Origin: Macrotis lagotis
Lineage: Eukaryota > Chordata > Mammalia > Peramelemorphia > Peramelidae
Assembly (NCBI RefSeq): GCF_037893015.1
Contig: NC_133663.1
Coordinates: 136,452,100-136,516,099 of the forward strand
DNA: 64,000 nucleotides
Direction of reading: 5' to 3'
A model generated the notes under the pieces. It ran no database searches. It saw only the letters and a program-made list of their open reading frames with translations, and was not told the DNA's origin. Positions 11,195-22,716 of this stretch are shown piece by piece. Within the stretch, counting starts at the first letter, position 1. Each line of letters starts with the position of its first letter. The translations under genes and the position numbers were made by a program.

Positions 11195-11850
11195 TACTTT
11201 AAGAAATATTTTGATTATTTTGAGTTTCACAGTTCCCCCCCCCCCATTCTTTCTTTCATCCCCCCACCCCCACAGAAGTCATTCTGTAAGTCTTTACATT
11301 GGTTCCATGTTATACCGTGATATCAGTTGAATGTGATGACAGAGAAATCATAATCTTAAGGAAGAAAAATAAACTATGAGATAGTAAAAGTATATGATAA
11401 TACAGCATTTCTTTTCATATTTGACAGTAACAGTCTTTGGTCTTTGTTCAAAGTCCATAATTCTTTCTCTGGATACAGATGGTATTCTCCATTGCAGATG
11501 GAGATTCTTAGAATTGGAGGTTGTTCTCCTGGCTGTGCTAAAGCAGGTGGGACAGTGGTCCTAGTGTTGGAATTTTCCACCTCCACTCTATTGAGGCTCA
11601 GTGTTTCCCAATGGTTTGTTGAGGTAGGGATTGCTGGCTTACTAAAGAATTGCCTTTACTGAAGTGCATCCTCCTTTACCAAGTAACCGGCACTCTTTTG
11701 AAGTTCTTTCTTGGTCTAAAATACTATTTCATCCCCAACATTTTAATGGTTGTTGTTCCGGGATGAATTTGTAGGCACTACTTTATCTTTGTTTGAATAT
11801 GAATATTGTATAGTTAGAACAACTTACTACTTACTCTGCTATCTTTGCTC
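11195..11850 (-). mobile_element. Very short L1: 3' UTR joined to 5' region
   Basis: About 11195-11515 is a well-matched L1 3' UTR, running into 'ctggatacagatggtattct'. It then jumps to sequence without match to ORF2 that ends in 'ctgctatctttgctcctg' at about 11838-11855. Read on the minus strand, that end (CAAAGATAGCAGAG) resembles the 5' tip of the other L1s (CAAGATGGCAGAG). If so, this ~0.66 kb unit keeps both L1 termini and has lost nearly all coding sequence. The identity of 11516-11850 as an L1 5' region is inference. Confidence 0.5.
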
Positions 11851-12910
11851 CTGAATGTCTATTATTGCCATTTTTAGAAAGATTTTATTTTGAGTTTTAC
11901 AATTTTCCCCCCATTCTTACTTCCTCCCTGCACCCCCCACAGAAGGCATTCTTTTAGTCTTTACATTGTTTCCATGGTATACATTGATCTCAGTTGAATG
12001 TGATAAGAGAGAAATCATATCCTTAAGGAAGAAAAATAAAGTATGAGATGGAAAAATCATATAATAAGATAATGTTTTTTTTTTTTTTTTTCTAATTTCA
12101 ATGTAATAGTCTTTGTTCTTTGTTTAAAGTCCACAATTCTTTCTCTGGATACAGATGGTATTCTCCATTGCAGAGAAACTGTCCCTGGTTGTTGCACTGA
12201 TGGAATGAGAAATTCCATCAAGGTTGATCCTCATCCCCATGTTGTTGTTAGGTGTACAATATTTTTCTGATTCTGTTCATCTCGCTCAGCATTTGTTCAT
12301 GAAAATCCTTCCAGACTTCCCTGAATTCCCATCCCTCCTGTTTCCTAATAGAACAATAGTGTTCATTATATACACATACCATTGTTAAGCCATTAAGATT
12401 GTTAAGCCATTCCCCAATTGAAGGAAAATCATTAATTTCCAATTCTTTGTCACCACAAACAGGGAAGCTATGGATATTTTTGTACAAGTGATGTTTTTAC
12501 GCTTTTTCATCATCTCATCAAGGTATAGACCCAGTAGTGGAATTGCTGGGGCAAAAGGTATGCACACTTTTTGCCCTTTGGACACAATCTCCAATTGCTC
12601 TCCAAAAAGTTTGTATGAGTTCACAGGTCCACCAGAAATGTATTAGTGTCTCAGATTTTCTGCATTCCTTGCAACATTCATCATTCTCCTTTCTGGTCAT
12701 ATTGGCCAGTCTAGAGGTGTGAAATGGTACCTCAGAGATGCCTTAATTTTCATTTCTCTAATAAGTAAATATTTGTAGCAATTTTTCATATGGTTATGGA
12801 TTGCTATGATTTGCTCAGCTGTAAATTGCCTTTGCAAACCCTTTGACTATGTTTCAGTTGGGGAATAACTTGATTTTTTTGGAAATTTGTCTCAGTTCTC
12901 TGTATATATT

Positions 12911-13072
12911 ATTTTTATTTATTTTTCTTAGGTTTTTTCAAGGCAAATGGGGTTAAGTGGCTTGCCCAAGGCCACACAGCTAGGCAATTATTAAGTGTCT
13001 GAGACCAGATTTGAACCCAGGTACTCCTGACTACAGGGCCGGTGCTTTATCCACTGCGCCACCTAGCCAACC
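12911..13072 (-). repeat. tRNA-derived SINE inside L1 ORF2
   Basis: Minus-strand WSINE1-like copy with tail at the left and head ('gcgccacctagcc') at the right. It is flanked by an exact 11-bp target-site duplication, TCTCTGTATAT, at 12897-12907 and 13073-13083. It is therefore a true insertion younger than the host L1. Confidence 0.93.
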
Positions 13073-13751
13073 TCTCTGTATATTTTAGAAATGAGTCCTC
13101 TGTCAGAAATACTACTTGCAAAAATTGTTTCCCAAGCTTCTACATTTCTTTTGATCTTGGTTATAGTGGTTTTGTCTGTGCAAAAACTGTTTAATTTAAT
13201 GTAATCAAAATTATATAATTTGTTTTGAATGATGTTTTCTATCTCTTTCTTGGGTTATAAACTTTCCTTTTCCATAGATCTGCCAGGTAAACTACTCCTT
13301 GTTCTAGTTTGCTTCTAGTTTTGTTTTTATGTCTAAATCTTGTATCCATTTGGATCATATCTTTTTATAGGGTTAAGTTTCTTCCATAATAACTCCCAAT
13401 TTACCTAGCAGTTGTTATCAAAGAGTTTTTATCCCAATAGCTGGACTCTTTGGGTTTATCAAACAGCAGATTACTATAATCATTTCCTGCTATTGCACCT
13501 AATCTATTGCACTGATCCATGACTCTACTTCTTAGACAATACAGACAGTTTGATGACTAATGCTTTGTAATATAATTTTAGTACTGGTAAGGCTAAGCCA
13601 CCCTCTTTTGCACTTTTTTAATGAATTACTGGAAATTCTTGAATTTTTATTCCTCCATATAAATTACAAATTTTTCTAACAAATTAATTTTTTGGATTTT
13701 TGATTGGTAGGGCACTAAACAAGTAGTTTAGTTTTGGTAGAATTGTCATTT

Positions 13752-13909
13752 GTTTAGGTTTTTTTTTTTTTTGGCAAGGCAAATGGTGTTAAGTGGCTTG
13801 CCTAAGGCCACACAGCTAGGTAATTATTAAGTGTCTGAGACTGGATTTGAACCCAGGTACTCCTGACTCCAGGGCTGGGGCTTTATCCACAGCGTTACCT
13901 AGCTGCCCC
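13752..13909 (-). repeat. tRNA-derived SINE inside L1 ORF2
   Basis: Minus-strand copy with a 12-T tail complement at the left and 'cctagctgcccc' at the right. The host sequence TCATTT repeats on both sides (about 13746-13751 and 13911-13916). Uninterrupted L1 copies read through at the same site, for example at 42.1 kb. Confidence 0.92.
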
Positions 13910-14939
13910 ATCATTTTTATTATATTAGCATGATCTATCCATGAACAGATGATTTTTGCCCAGGTATTTAAATCTGAATTTATTTGCGTGAGAAGAATAT
14001 TGTAATTGTTACAAAAAATTTTTGAGTCTGTCTTGACAGGTAGACTCCCAGACATTTTATTTTGTCTTAGGTTACTTTGAATGGGATATCTCTTTCTAGC
14101 TCTTCCTGCTGTATCTTGCTAGTCATATACAGAAATGTTGAGGAATGATGAGGGTTTATTTTATGTCTTGCTACTTTGCTAAATTCGCTAATTATTTCTA
14201 GTAATTTTTTAGATGACTTTTTTGGATTCTCTAGGTATACCATCATGTCATCTGCAAGGAATGAGAGTTTTGTCTCCTCCTTCCCTATTCTAATTCCTCA
14301 ATTACTTTTTCTTCTCTTATTGCTGAGGCTAACATTTATAACAGGACATTGAATAGCAAAGGTGATTTTACTGGGAATGCCTCAAACCTATCCCAGTTGC
14401 ATATAATGCATGTTGATGCTTTTAGACAAATCCAGCTAAGGAACAAACCATTTATTCCTACACTCTTTTGTGTATTTTTATTAGGAATGAGTGCTGTATT
14501 TTGTCAAAAGCTTTTTCAGCATGTATTGATATGAACATTTGATTTCTGATAGTTATGTTATTGACATAATTGTTTATACTAACAGTTTTCCTAATACTGA
14601 ACCAACCCTGCATTCCTGGGATAAATCCTACTTGACCACAGTGTATTATCCTAGTGACAACTTGTAATTGTTTTGCTAATATTTTATATAAGCTTTTTGA
14701 ATGTACATTCATCAGGGAGATAGGGCTATAATTTTCTTTCTCTATTTTAAATCTTCTTCTTTTAGGAATCAGCACCATATTGGTGTCATACAAAGAGTTA
14801 GACAGAGTTCCATCTTCACCAAAGAGTATATATAGAATTGAAGCCAATTGTTCCTTAAATGTTTGATAGAATTCACTTGTGAATCCATCAAGCCCTGAAG
14901 ATTTTTTCTTAGGGAGTTCAATAATGCCTTGTTTAATTT

Positions 14940-15090
14940 TTTTTTTAGGTTTTTGCAGAGCAAGTAGAGTTAATTGGCTTGCCCAAGGCCAAATAGCATG
15001 GTAATTTTTAATTGACTGATGCCGGATTTGAACCCAGGTAGTACTGACTCCAGAGCCGGTACTCTATCCACTGCACCACCTAGTTGCCCC
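14940..15090 (-). repeat. tRNA-derived SINE inside L1 ORF2
   Basis: Minus-strand copy, somewhat more diverged than its neighbours, ending in 'ccacctagttgcccc'. The host sequence TTAATTT is repeated at 14933-14939 and 15091-15097, a short target-site duplication in the reverse-transcriptase region of ORF2. Confidence 0.92.
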
Positions 15091-17038
15091 TTAATTTCTT
15101 TTTCTGAGATAAGGTTACTTAGGTTTTTAATTTCCTCTTCATTTAATTTGGAAAATTATTTTTTGTAAATATTGATCCATTTCACTTAGATTGCCAAATT
15201 TATTGGCATAGAGTTGGACAAAATAATTCCCGTATTATTATTTTAATTTCTTCCTCATTGGTGTTGAGTTCACCTTTTTCATTCACGATGCTAACCATTT
15301 GGTTTTCTTTTTTTTTAAAGCAAATTGTCCAAATGTTTATCAATTTTATTTTATTTTTTTCATAAAATCAGCTCTTTGTTTTACTTATTAGTTCAATTGA
15401 TTTTATTATTTTTTTCCTTTAATTTTTAAAACTTCTGATTTGGTATTTAATTGGGGCTTTTAATGTGTTCTTTCTCTAATAGTTTTAGTTGCATGCTTAG
15501 TTCATTGATTTCTTCTTTCTCCAATTTATTCATGTGAGCATTTAAAGATATAATGTATCCCCTGTAAACTGCCATGAGTGTATCCCTTAAGTTTTAGCAT
15601 ATTGTTTCATTATTGTCATTATCTAGGATGAAATAATTAATTTTTTCTATAATTTGTTGCTTGAACCACTCATTCTTTAAAATGAGGCTAATTAGTTTCC
15701 AATTAGTTCTGGGTCCATATCTGCCTGGTCCAGTATTGCATGTGATAGTTATCGTATAATGATCTGAGAAAGATATATCAACTATTTCTGCCTTTCTGCA
15801 ATTGATCATTAGATTTTAATTTCCTCGTATAAGGTCAATTTTTGTGTAAGTGCCATTTACTGCAGAAACAAAAGTATATTACTTTCTCTCCCCCATTCAG
15901 TTTCCTCCATAGGTTTATCAAATCTATGTTTTCTAACAATCTATTTAGCTCTTTAACTTCCTTCTTGTTTATTTTAAGAAACTGATTTATTTAAATCTGA
16001 GAAAGGGTGGTTGAGGTCTCCTGAACTAGTAGCATTTTGCTTTCTATGTCTTTCTGTAGCTCTTTCAACTTCTCTAAGAATTTGGATGCTGTCCCATTGA
16101 GTGGATACATATTTAGTATTGAAATAAATTTATTGTCTGCAATACCTTTTAGGAGGATCTAGTTTCCTTCCTTTTCTCTTTTAACTCTATCTTTTGTGGT
16201 TGGTTTGTCTAAGATAAGGATTGCTACTCCAGTTCTTTTCAATTCAGCTGAAGAAAAATATATTTTGCTTCATCCTTTTACCTTTACTCAATATGTATTG
16301 CTCTGCTTCAAATGAGTTTCTTGTAATCAGCATATTATAGGATTCTGGATTTTAATCCAGTCTGCTATTCACTTTCATTTTAAGGGAGAGTTCATACCAT
16401 TCACATTCAAAGTTATAATTATTAACTCTTTATTGCCCTCCATTTTATCTTCCTTCTGTTTGTATTTTTCTGCTTTTTTCCCTGTTACCCATAATTCCCC
16501 AGTGTTTTGTTTCTGAATACTGTCACCTTCAGTGTGTTTGCCCTCTTATATCAATCTCCTCCAATTTTTCCCTCTTTTCCTATTCCCCTTCTTCCCTTCC
16601 TTCTGTTAGTTCCCCTTTTTCTCCTCTTCCCTGTCCCCACTTCCCCTTTTCCACTTTTAAGGCTTGAAAGATAAGTTTCTTTACTTGATTAAGTGTGTCC
16701 AAGTTAACTTTAAGCCAAGTCTGATGAGATGAAGATTCAGGTGGTCCACACCTCCTCCCCTCTTCCCCTTAATTACAATTGGTCTTTTGTACCTCTTGAA
16801 GTAATGAGATATATCCTCATTCATTCTCCCTACAAGTTCCCTTTTCCTTACTATCCCTGTTTTTAAGGAGGTATTGTTTTTAAATTATCCTATCTGAATC
16901 ACAGAAAAGTTATGAGTGTCCATCACTTTTGTTTATGTATATTCTATCTAATAGAGTTACAATGCTCAAGATTTATGAGACTTGTTCTCTCAAGTGTGTA
17001 TATAGCCAGTTTCATGTATAGCAGTTTTTTTAACCTTT

Positions 17039-18297
17039 TCATGTGTCTCTTGAACCTGCTGTTTGATGTGCAGATTTTCTATTTAGCTCTGGTCTTTTCA
17101 TCATGAAATCTTGGAAGTCTCCAATTTCATTAAATGTCCATCTTTTCCTCTGTAATGGAAGGCTCAGTTTTGCTGGGTAATAGATTCTTGGCTGCATTCC
17201 AAACTTACTTTCTCTTCAGAATATCTCATTCCAGGCCCTTCAGTCCCTTAATTTTGCTGTGGTCAGGGCCTGTGTAATCTTTACTGTGGCTCCTTGATAT
17301 TTACATTTTTTTCTTTCTGTCTGCTTGTAGGATTTTTTCTTTTATCTGATAGTCCTTGAATTTGGCCACAACATTCCTTAGTGTTTTCATTTTAGGATCT
17401 CTTTCCAGAGGGGATCGATCTCTTATTTAATAACTATTTTTCCCTCTGGTTCCAAGATATCAGGGTAAGTTTCCAACTCAAAATACTGTAATGAGAAGTC
17501 CAGGCTTTTTTTCCCCTTCAATGTTTTCAGGAAGGCCAATAATTCTCAGATTCTCCTTTCTTGATTGGTTCTCAAGGACTGTGGTTTTGGTGATGAGGTA
17601 TTTTACATTTTTATCTACTTTTCAATCTTTTGGTTTTGTTTAACACAGTTTTGTAATCTCAAGAAGTCATTAGTTTCTGCTGATTCCATTTTATTTTTTT
17701 ACATTTTTATAAGGCAAATGGGGTTAAGTGGCTTTGCCCAAGGCCACACAGCTAGGTAATGATTAAGTGTTTGAGACTGGATTTGAACCCAGGTAATACT
17801 GACTCCAGGGCTAGTGCTTTATCCACTGCACCACCTAGCTGCCCCCCATTTTCTTTTTTAGAGAAGATTTTTCTTCATTTATCATTAACAACTCCTTTTC
17901 CATTTGGTCTATTCTATTTTTGAAGGACTTTTCTATTGGCCCAAATGTAGTTTTGAGAGAATCATTTCCTTTTTTCATTTGCTCAGTTGAGGATTTGAGA
18001 GAATAATTTTCTTTTTGCATTTTCCCAATTGAAGTCCTGATAGTTATTCTCGTTTTGTATTTGTCCAAATGTATTTTCTAAGGATTTGTTTTCTTGTTGC
18101 ATGATGTTAATTTTCTCTTGGGTTTCTTTCCCCCATTTTTCCAATTGATTTTTAAACTCTTTCCTGATTTCTTCAAGGAAATCTTTCTGGGCTGGAGACC
18201 AATTCATAATTTCTCAGTTTACTAGGTCTCTCTGGGTTAGAATTTGTCTCTTCTAAGTATTTCTCCATGGGCCTCCCTTTTCTCTGGCCTTTTTCAT
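17039..18297 (-). pseudogene. L1 ORF1 remnant (RNA-binding chaperone)
   Basis: ORF1 coats L1 RNA. The expected start codon complement lies at 18295-18297, and the C-terminus reads RPELNRKSAHQTAGSRDT before a stop at 17039-17041. Without the SINE this leaves about 1.1 kb, or ~365 codons, close to the family's ~340. The N-terminal half (17835-18207) encodes a heptad-rich coiled coil with ELVSSPE-like and EEIRKEFKNQLEKWGKE sequence. The RNA-binding middle is recognisable around 17200-17500. The frame is broken near the N-terminus and elsewhere, and a SINE splits it at 17.7 kb. Its start agrees with the cleaner ORF1 start at 61212 in another copy. Confidence 0.8.
17702..17845 (-). repeat. tRNA-derived SINE inside L1 ORF1
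   Basis: Minus-strand copy ending in 'cacctagctgcccc'. The host sequence CCATTTT followed by a T-rich run is duplicated at 17686-17701 and 17846-17860 with one difference. It is the fourth SINE in this L1. Confidence 0.93.
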
Positions 18298-18972
18298 CTT
18301 GTGTTGGGCGGGGACAGGGAACTGGCTCTCAGAGGTTTACTTTTCAAGATCCTAGAGGCTTTGTTCCCTTGATTTAGTAACTCCAAGGGCAAGCCAGTAG
18401 GGAATGCTGGTTGCTTTTTCTGGAGTGAACAGGGTCTGAGTTGATGTTGATCAAAAGGTTGGGCCCTGGGGGAGGGAGTTAATCTCTTTCTATTGAGTGA
18501 ACACTATAGCTCTGAGGGAGTGGTGGTGGTGTTTTTTTTGGGCAAAGGGATCTGTTGAAAGTATGGAGCTGAGGTCCCTGGCCCAGCTAGCTGTTTTCCC
18601 GGTGTGCTCTGAGTCTCTGTGCTGGAACTCAACCTCCAGTAGCTTCACTCCCCGTTTCCCCTCCCCCCCACCCCCCACCCCCGCCAAAGGAACCACAGTT
18701 AAAGTTGGATTTTGCACCCACCACTCACCAAAATCTCTGTGGCTGAGGTTGGCCCTCTGGCTTCCCCCAGCTCCCATCCTTGCACTGATTGCTGCTCTTG
18801 TCTCCTGGTTCACACACAGTCCCCTCAGACAGACCTTCTTGGAAGGTGATCTTCCACTAGCTTCTCTTTCTGAGTTTTGCTGACTGAATTTCTGTGAAGT
18901 TTTTTTTCATGTTATTTTTTGAGGGGAAAGAGAGAGCACCTATCACAGTGTTTGTCTTCTCTCCCGTCTTGG
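18298..18972 (-). promoter_or_regulatory. L1 5' UTR / internal promoter region
   Basis: This GC-richer block lies upstream of ORF1 and ends at the L1 5' tip. On the minus strand the element starts 'ccaagacgggagagaagac', a mutated version of the CCAAGATGGYAGAGAGAAG start shared by other L1s here. L1 5' UTRs carry an internal pol II promoter, so this is the likely former promoter. Long open frames on both strands (18490-18883) reflect base composition and are not taken as genes. Promoter function is inferred from family knowledge. Confidence 0.65.
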
Positions 18973-19621
18973 CTGGAAGTTTATGGGATGTTTTTAATTT
19001 TTCATTTCTTCCACAATAGCATGACATAAGGAAAGGCATGGTCCCTGCTCCCCTGCCTTGTACACAGTTCTACAAGTTGCCACAAGCACTATTTTCTGAC
19101 CCTTATTTTTAACTTGAGTCCCTACTACACTATAACTACATGTTCTTTTTTGAGCCAGCCTTTTTCGTTCCCTTTGCACAATGCAAACTGTCTATATCCA
19201 ATGTCAACAAAGGAAACCAAGTGATCTAATTCTAACTTATTGTTCCATTCCCTACTTTGTGTTGTTTGAGAGTTTCCAAGCATCCTCTGCTAATTTATTC
19301 ACTTACAAGGCCTATTGCTACCTAGTTTGGGCATGTTCTGAGCTAGAATGTCTTCCATTCTAACTCAAATGAGACACACATTTCCTGATAACCTTCTTAG
19401 TTGTCTTGGGGTAAAAAGTTATTTAACCCTATTCTTTCATTTGTTATGCTATTTTATAAGTTGTTTTGAAATATTATTTTAAAGATTTTTTGGAGGGGAA
19501 TTTGGGAGAACTTCAGTGAATCCCCAAAACATTCTGGCTCTCAAGTGTGTTTGGATATTTATAAAATCCTCACATTATAGTATAGGTCCATGGGTACTGG
19601 TTCAGAGACACTTATGATATT

Positions 19622-19750
19622 TTACCTCAGTTTCTTCATCTGAAAAATGAACTTGAGAAGGAAAAGGCAAAACCATATCTTTTTGAAGAAACTGCAACTC
19701 AGTTCATAATTGAAAAGCTAACTGAATACTACCAAGATATGATGACTGTG
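19622..19750 (+). repeat. MAR1-like SINE 3' fragment
   Basis: The order 'tacctcagtttcttcatctg', 'aaaatgaacttgagaagg' and 'aaaaggcaaaaccatatc' follows the 3' half of the marsupial MAR1-type CORE-SINE, which normally reads on to a 'ccaagaaaacccc' stretch. The head is missing. Family name from memory; type call reasonable. Confidence 0.55.
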
Positions 19751-20334
19751 AAATAACTCTCATCACCAGCAAAGCATCATCTGACTTTGATTTATGACAA
19801 TTTTTATTGTTTTACAGGAAATATTTTATTTTAATGATAGATTATCTTGTGAGATATTATATTTCTTCAATTTAAATAATTGAAGATTTTGTTATTGCTG
19901 CTGGAGGAGAGATTTAGCAAGGATTAGGTAATGCTAGAAGTACCAAGAATACATCAAAATGTCAGCAAAACAAACTTCCCAATTACTGAGTTCTTGAAAG
20001 ATTGAAAACCACAGTTATGTATGTGGCACAGTCCCAAAAGTCTTAATAGTTTTTCAGTATCAATTGTCATTGAAATGTCACTTAAAATTATCTTCTTGAA
20101 TCTAGGGAAAAAAACGTAATTTAATTCTTCAAGATCCAGTTTCCTAAAATAGGAATATCTGATGCAGTGATATCAACAGTCAGGGAACATTAACAGATGT
20201 ACTCAACCTAAATTGTTATGTTATGTTGGGCAAAAGTTGGTACAAATCAACCGTTCAATCTTCCTCTTTTTCAAGGGTGACAGAGGAGCCCCAATTGAAA
20301 AGCTGAAGGGATAGATGAATTTCACTTTCTTGTT

Positions 20335-20450
20335 CCTTTTCTTACTAAGGCCCAAATAGATGAAGTGACTTGCCTTAAGTCATCCAACTTATAAGGATTT
20401 GAAATCAAAACTCTTAAATATCTTTTCTGACCCTACCACATTAGACTATA
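20335..20450 (-). repeat. MIR-like fragment
   Basis: Contains 'taaggcccaaatagatgaag', 'tgacttgccttaagtcatcc' and a following 'aggatttgaaatcaaaactc', the usual reverse-orientation MIR phrases. Old and incomplete. Confidence 0.6.
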
Positions 20451-21080
20451 TCTTAGTAATGCTGCTCCTGGTGCATTAATTCTGGAAGGATATATTAGCA
20501 TGCAACTGAATGAACTTACAGGCCCTATAAAATTTTGTGATAAAGTGATCTAATATTCAGTTGAATCAAGAAGTAGTGCTGTCTCCAATTGACCCTGGAA
20601 TTCTAGAATTTCCTTGGTCTTTGATAGTTAGTTCTAACCTTTTTGGGATCATTAACATTCTTATAATTCTGTTGACAATAGATAAAGTGAAATTTGATTG
20701 GCCATGAAATATAGATGTTAAGCTAAATCCATGTTTCCCAAACTTTTCATCTCAGTATGTTTTTATATTATTGAAAAGCATTGAAAATAATTTTATGTGC
20801 ATTATATCTATCAATATTTGTATATTAGACTTTTAAAACCTTCATTATATTATGCAAATTGTGTTTACCTGACAATAAAGGATATCTTAGTTTAAATGCT
20901 GTCTCTTATAATTATTAATTATATCACCCTAAGTAAGTAATTAATTTATTTAACCCCCTTGTTTCTTAGTGAATTCAGCAAAACTCATGCATTAAGCTAC
21001 TGATAGATTACGTTTCAGTTTGCTAAAGGAATTAATGAAAAAATAGTCACAGACTTTTAGTATTAGAAATGAACATCATC

Positions 21081-21243
21081 GGGGTGGCTAAGTGGCACAG
21101 TAAATAGAGCACCGGCCCTGCAATCAGTAGTACCTGAGTTCAAATCCAGCCTCAGACATTTAATGATTACCTAGCTGTGTGGTCTTGGGCAAGCCACTTA
21201 ACCCCATTGCCTTGCAAAAAGAAAAAATAAAACCTTAAAAAAA
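21081..21243 (+). repeat. tRNA-derived SINE, WSINE1-like
   Basis: One of the few plus-strand copies. It runs from 'ggggtggctaagtggcacag' through 'cctagctgtgtggtcttggg' to an A-rich tail after 'cattgccttgcaaaaag'. The flanks share AGAAATGA (21065-21072 and 21244-21251), probably the core of a longer, decayed target-site duplication. Confidence 0.92.
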
Positions 21244-21594
21244 AGAAATGATCAGTGTCCATCAAGTCCAATTATACCTGAATTCAACCTACCTAAATCC
21301 ATTAGTATACATAGCAAGATTACATCCAGTTTCTGAAATAATTCCTATATCTGAAGATCAATGAACTGAGAGAACTATTATATATTTATGTGTGTGTATG
21401 TGTGTTCATGTGTGTGTGTGCATATGTGTATATGAAATATTTAATTATTGACTTTTTAACATTCTTCAAAATCAAATAAACAAGCCAACAAAATATGGTG
21501 TTCAAAATAAAGACTTAAAAATATATTTTTTATTTTATCTAAGTATAATAACTATAACAAGAAATGTTTTATGGAACATTCATATTAGGAAAGG

Positions 21595-21770
21595 GCTTTA
21601 TAGGTATTAACTTATTTTAGTTTCACCATAATGCTGTGGTAGATAGCATAAAAATATAAATCAAGACATTTTAATGAAGAGAAAACTGACAATTGGTCAT
21701 ATTTGCTTCCCTTTAGTCACACAGCTAGTGTCAGCAACAGAATTCACTAGACCAAAGGATTAGTCATTTT
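21595..21770 (-). repeat. MIR-like fragment
   Basis: The phrase order 'ttataggtattaacttattt', 'aatgaagagaaaactgac' and 'tcacacagctagtgtcagc' matches a reverse-orientation MIR. Highly diverged. Confidence 0.6.
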
Positions 21771-22716
21771 GGCAAAATGAAGACACAGATATACTTATGA
21801 TTTGCATCACCAATTTTGGTTCAGTCTATATTTAGAATGTCATTTTCAGGAAATACGGTTCCAGTAGCTAATTTAAGTTATATTCAGTGTTTTATGTTTG
21901 TTGATCAAGTATTGGAGTTGGTATAGTATAGCTGTCAAAAACTAGGCTCTTCTCAATTTCCAAGAACATTAATATAATCTTACAATCACATTTGCAATCA
22001 CTGAAATACTTCTATTCAAATCCTTTATATCATCTGCATTACAGAACAGAATTCAGTGCAATTTTGTTTATTACTGCTAAGTTCTTGTGAGGGTTAGGAT
22101 CATTATGCAAGTTACTCATTTATAAAATTGCTTAAAAATAGGCATTAAGAAGAAATGAAAGACAAGACACAATTTAATAATTATATTCAAGCATTTATAT
22201 TCAAGCATAACAAAGAGGTTCTTAGACATTATTTAATATCCCAAATTTTCTTCTGATTGTGTAAATAGTCATTTGTGTGTAAATCAAAGGTGATAAGTCT
22301 ACATTCACCACAATCAAAAACAATAGCTTATCCAAGGCAAATCAATTTCATTTATTTCAATAAAATTTACATTGCTTTTATATATATTGTATTCCAGTAA
22401 CTATGTCTCAAGACACATATAAATTCTCGTTGAAACGGATTCCATCCTCAACACAATACAATTAACATATCATTATTCTTATGCAATTAAATTCAATAAA
22501 CTTATTTGCTGGTTTGAATCAAAATTGAAGAAAATTATATTTTTCATGTAAGATTGAACAAACAGTGAAACAAAGTTTGTTTTTACAAAATAAAATACAA
22601 ATGTTTTTAAACTTACTATGTATAAAAATTTGTTAATGATGACTGGAGTTTTAAATTAAATTTCTGAATTAACTATTTAGTTAGGTAAAGAAAAATCAAC
22701 CCACTTACTGAATAAA

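Larger units (their letters stand above)
12248..16660 (-). pseudogene. L1 ORF2 remnant (endonuclease / reverse transcriptase)
   Basis: ORF2 normally nicks target DNA and reverse-transcribes L1 RNA there. From the C-terminus: 12248-12487 encodes the end, with EGWEFREVWKDFHEQMLSEM, and the stop TAA is at 12248-12250. 12518-12700 encodes the zinc-knuckle-like C-terminal segment, with CCKECRKSETLIHFWWTCEL and FCPSN. 14458-14847 encodes part of the reverse transcriptase, with [28 protein letters not shown] and [13 protein letters not shown]. 15594-15809 is endonuclease C-terminal sequence. The pieces lie in several frames with stops between them, and SINEs interrupt at 12.9, 13.75 and 14.9 kb. The start is not fixed because the N-terminal block is purine-rich and interrupted. 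Clearly dead. Confidence 0.85.
11868..18972 (-). mobile_element. Full-length L1 retrotransposon (broken) with four nested SINEs
   Basis: The complete L1 order is present on the minus strand: 3' UTR (about 11868-12247), ORF2 (stop at 12248, start near 16.6 kb), a pyrimidine-rich inter-ORF block (about 16555-16670), ORF1 (about 17039-18297) and a GC-richer 5' UTR (about 18298-18972). Removing four SINE insertions leaves about 6.5 kb, the usual size of a mammalian L1. ORF2 shows endonuclease, reverse-transcriptase and cysteine-rich C-terminal regions; all frames are interrupted, so the copy is inactive. It is the best reference for naming the partial L1s elsewhere in the window. The 3' poly(A) is not clear at 11868. 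Confidence 0.9.
18973..22716. other. Longest non-L1 stretch; no gene seen
   Basis: No exon, RNA gene or L1 is recognisable apart from the MIR, MAR-like and SINE copies listed separately. Open frames are at most ~60 codons, without domain features. Splice-like signals exist by chance but no coding block accompanies them. This is the best candidate in the window for ancestral unique sequence. Confidence 0.5.

Noticed and set aside
18490-18883. Overlapping open frames of 107 and 128 codons on both strands
   Set aside because: They fall in the GC-rich L1 5' UTR, lack recognisable domains and overlap each other antisense. Base composition explains them.
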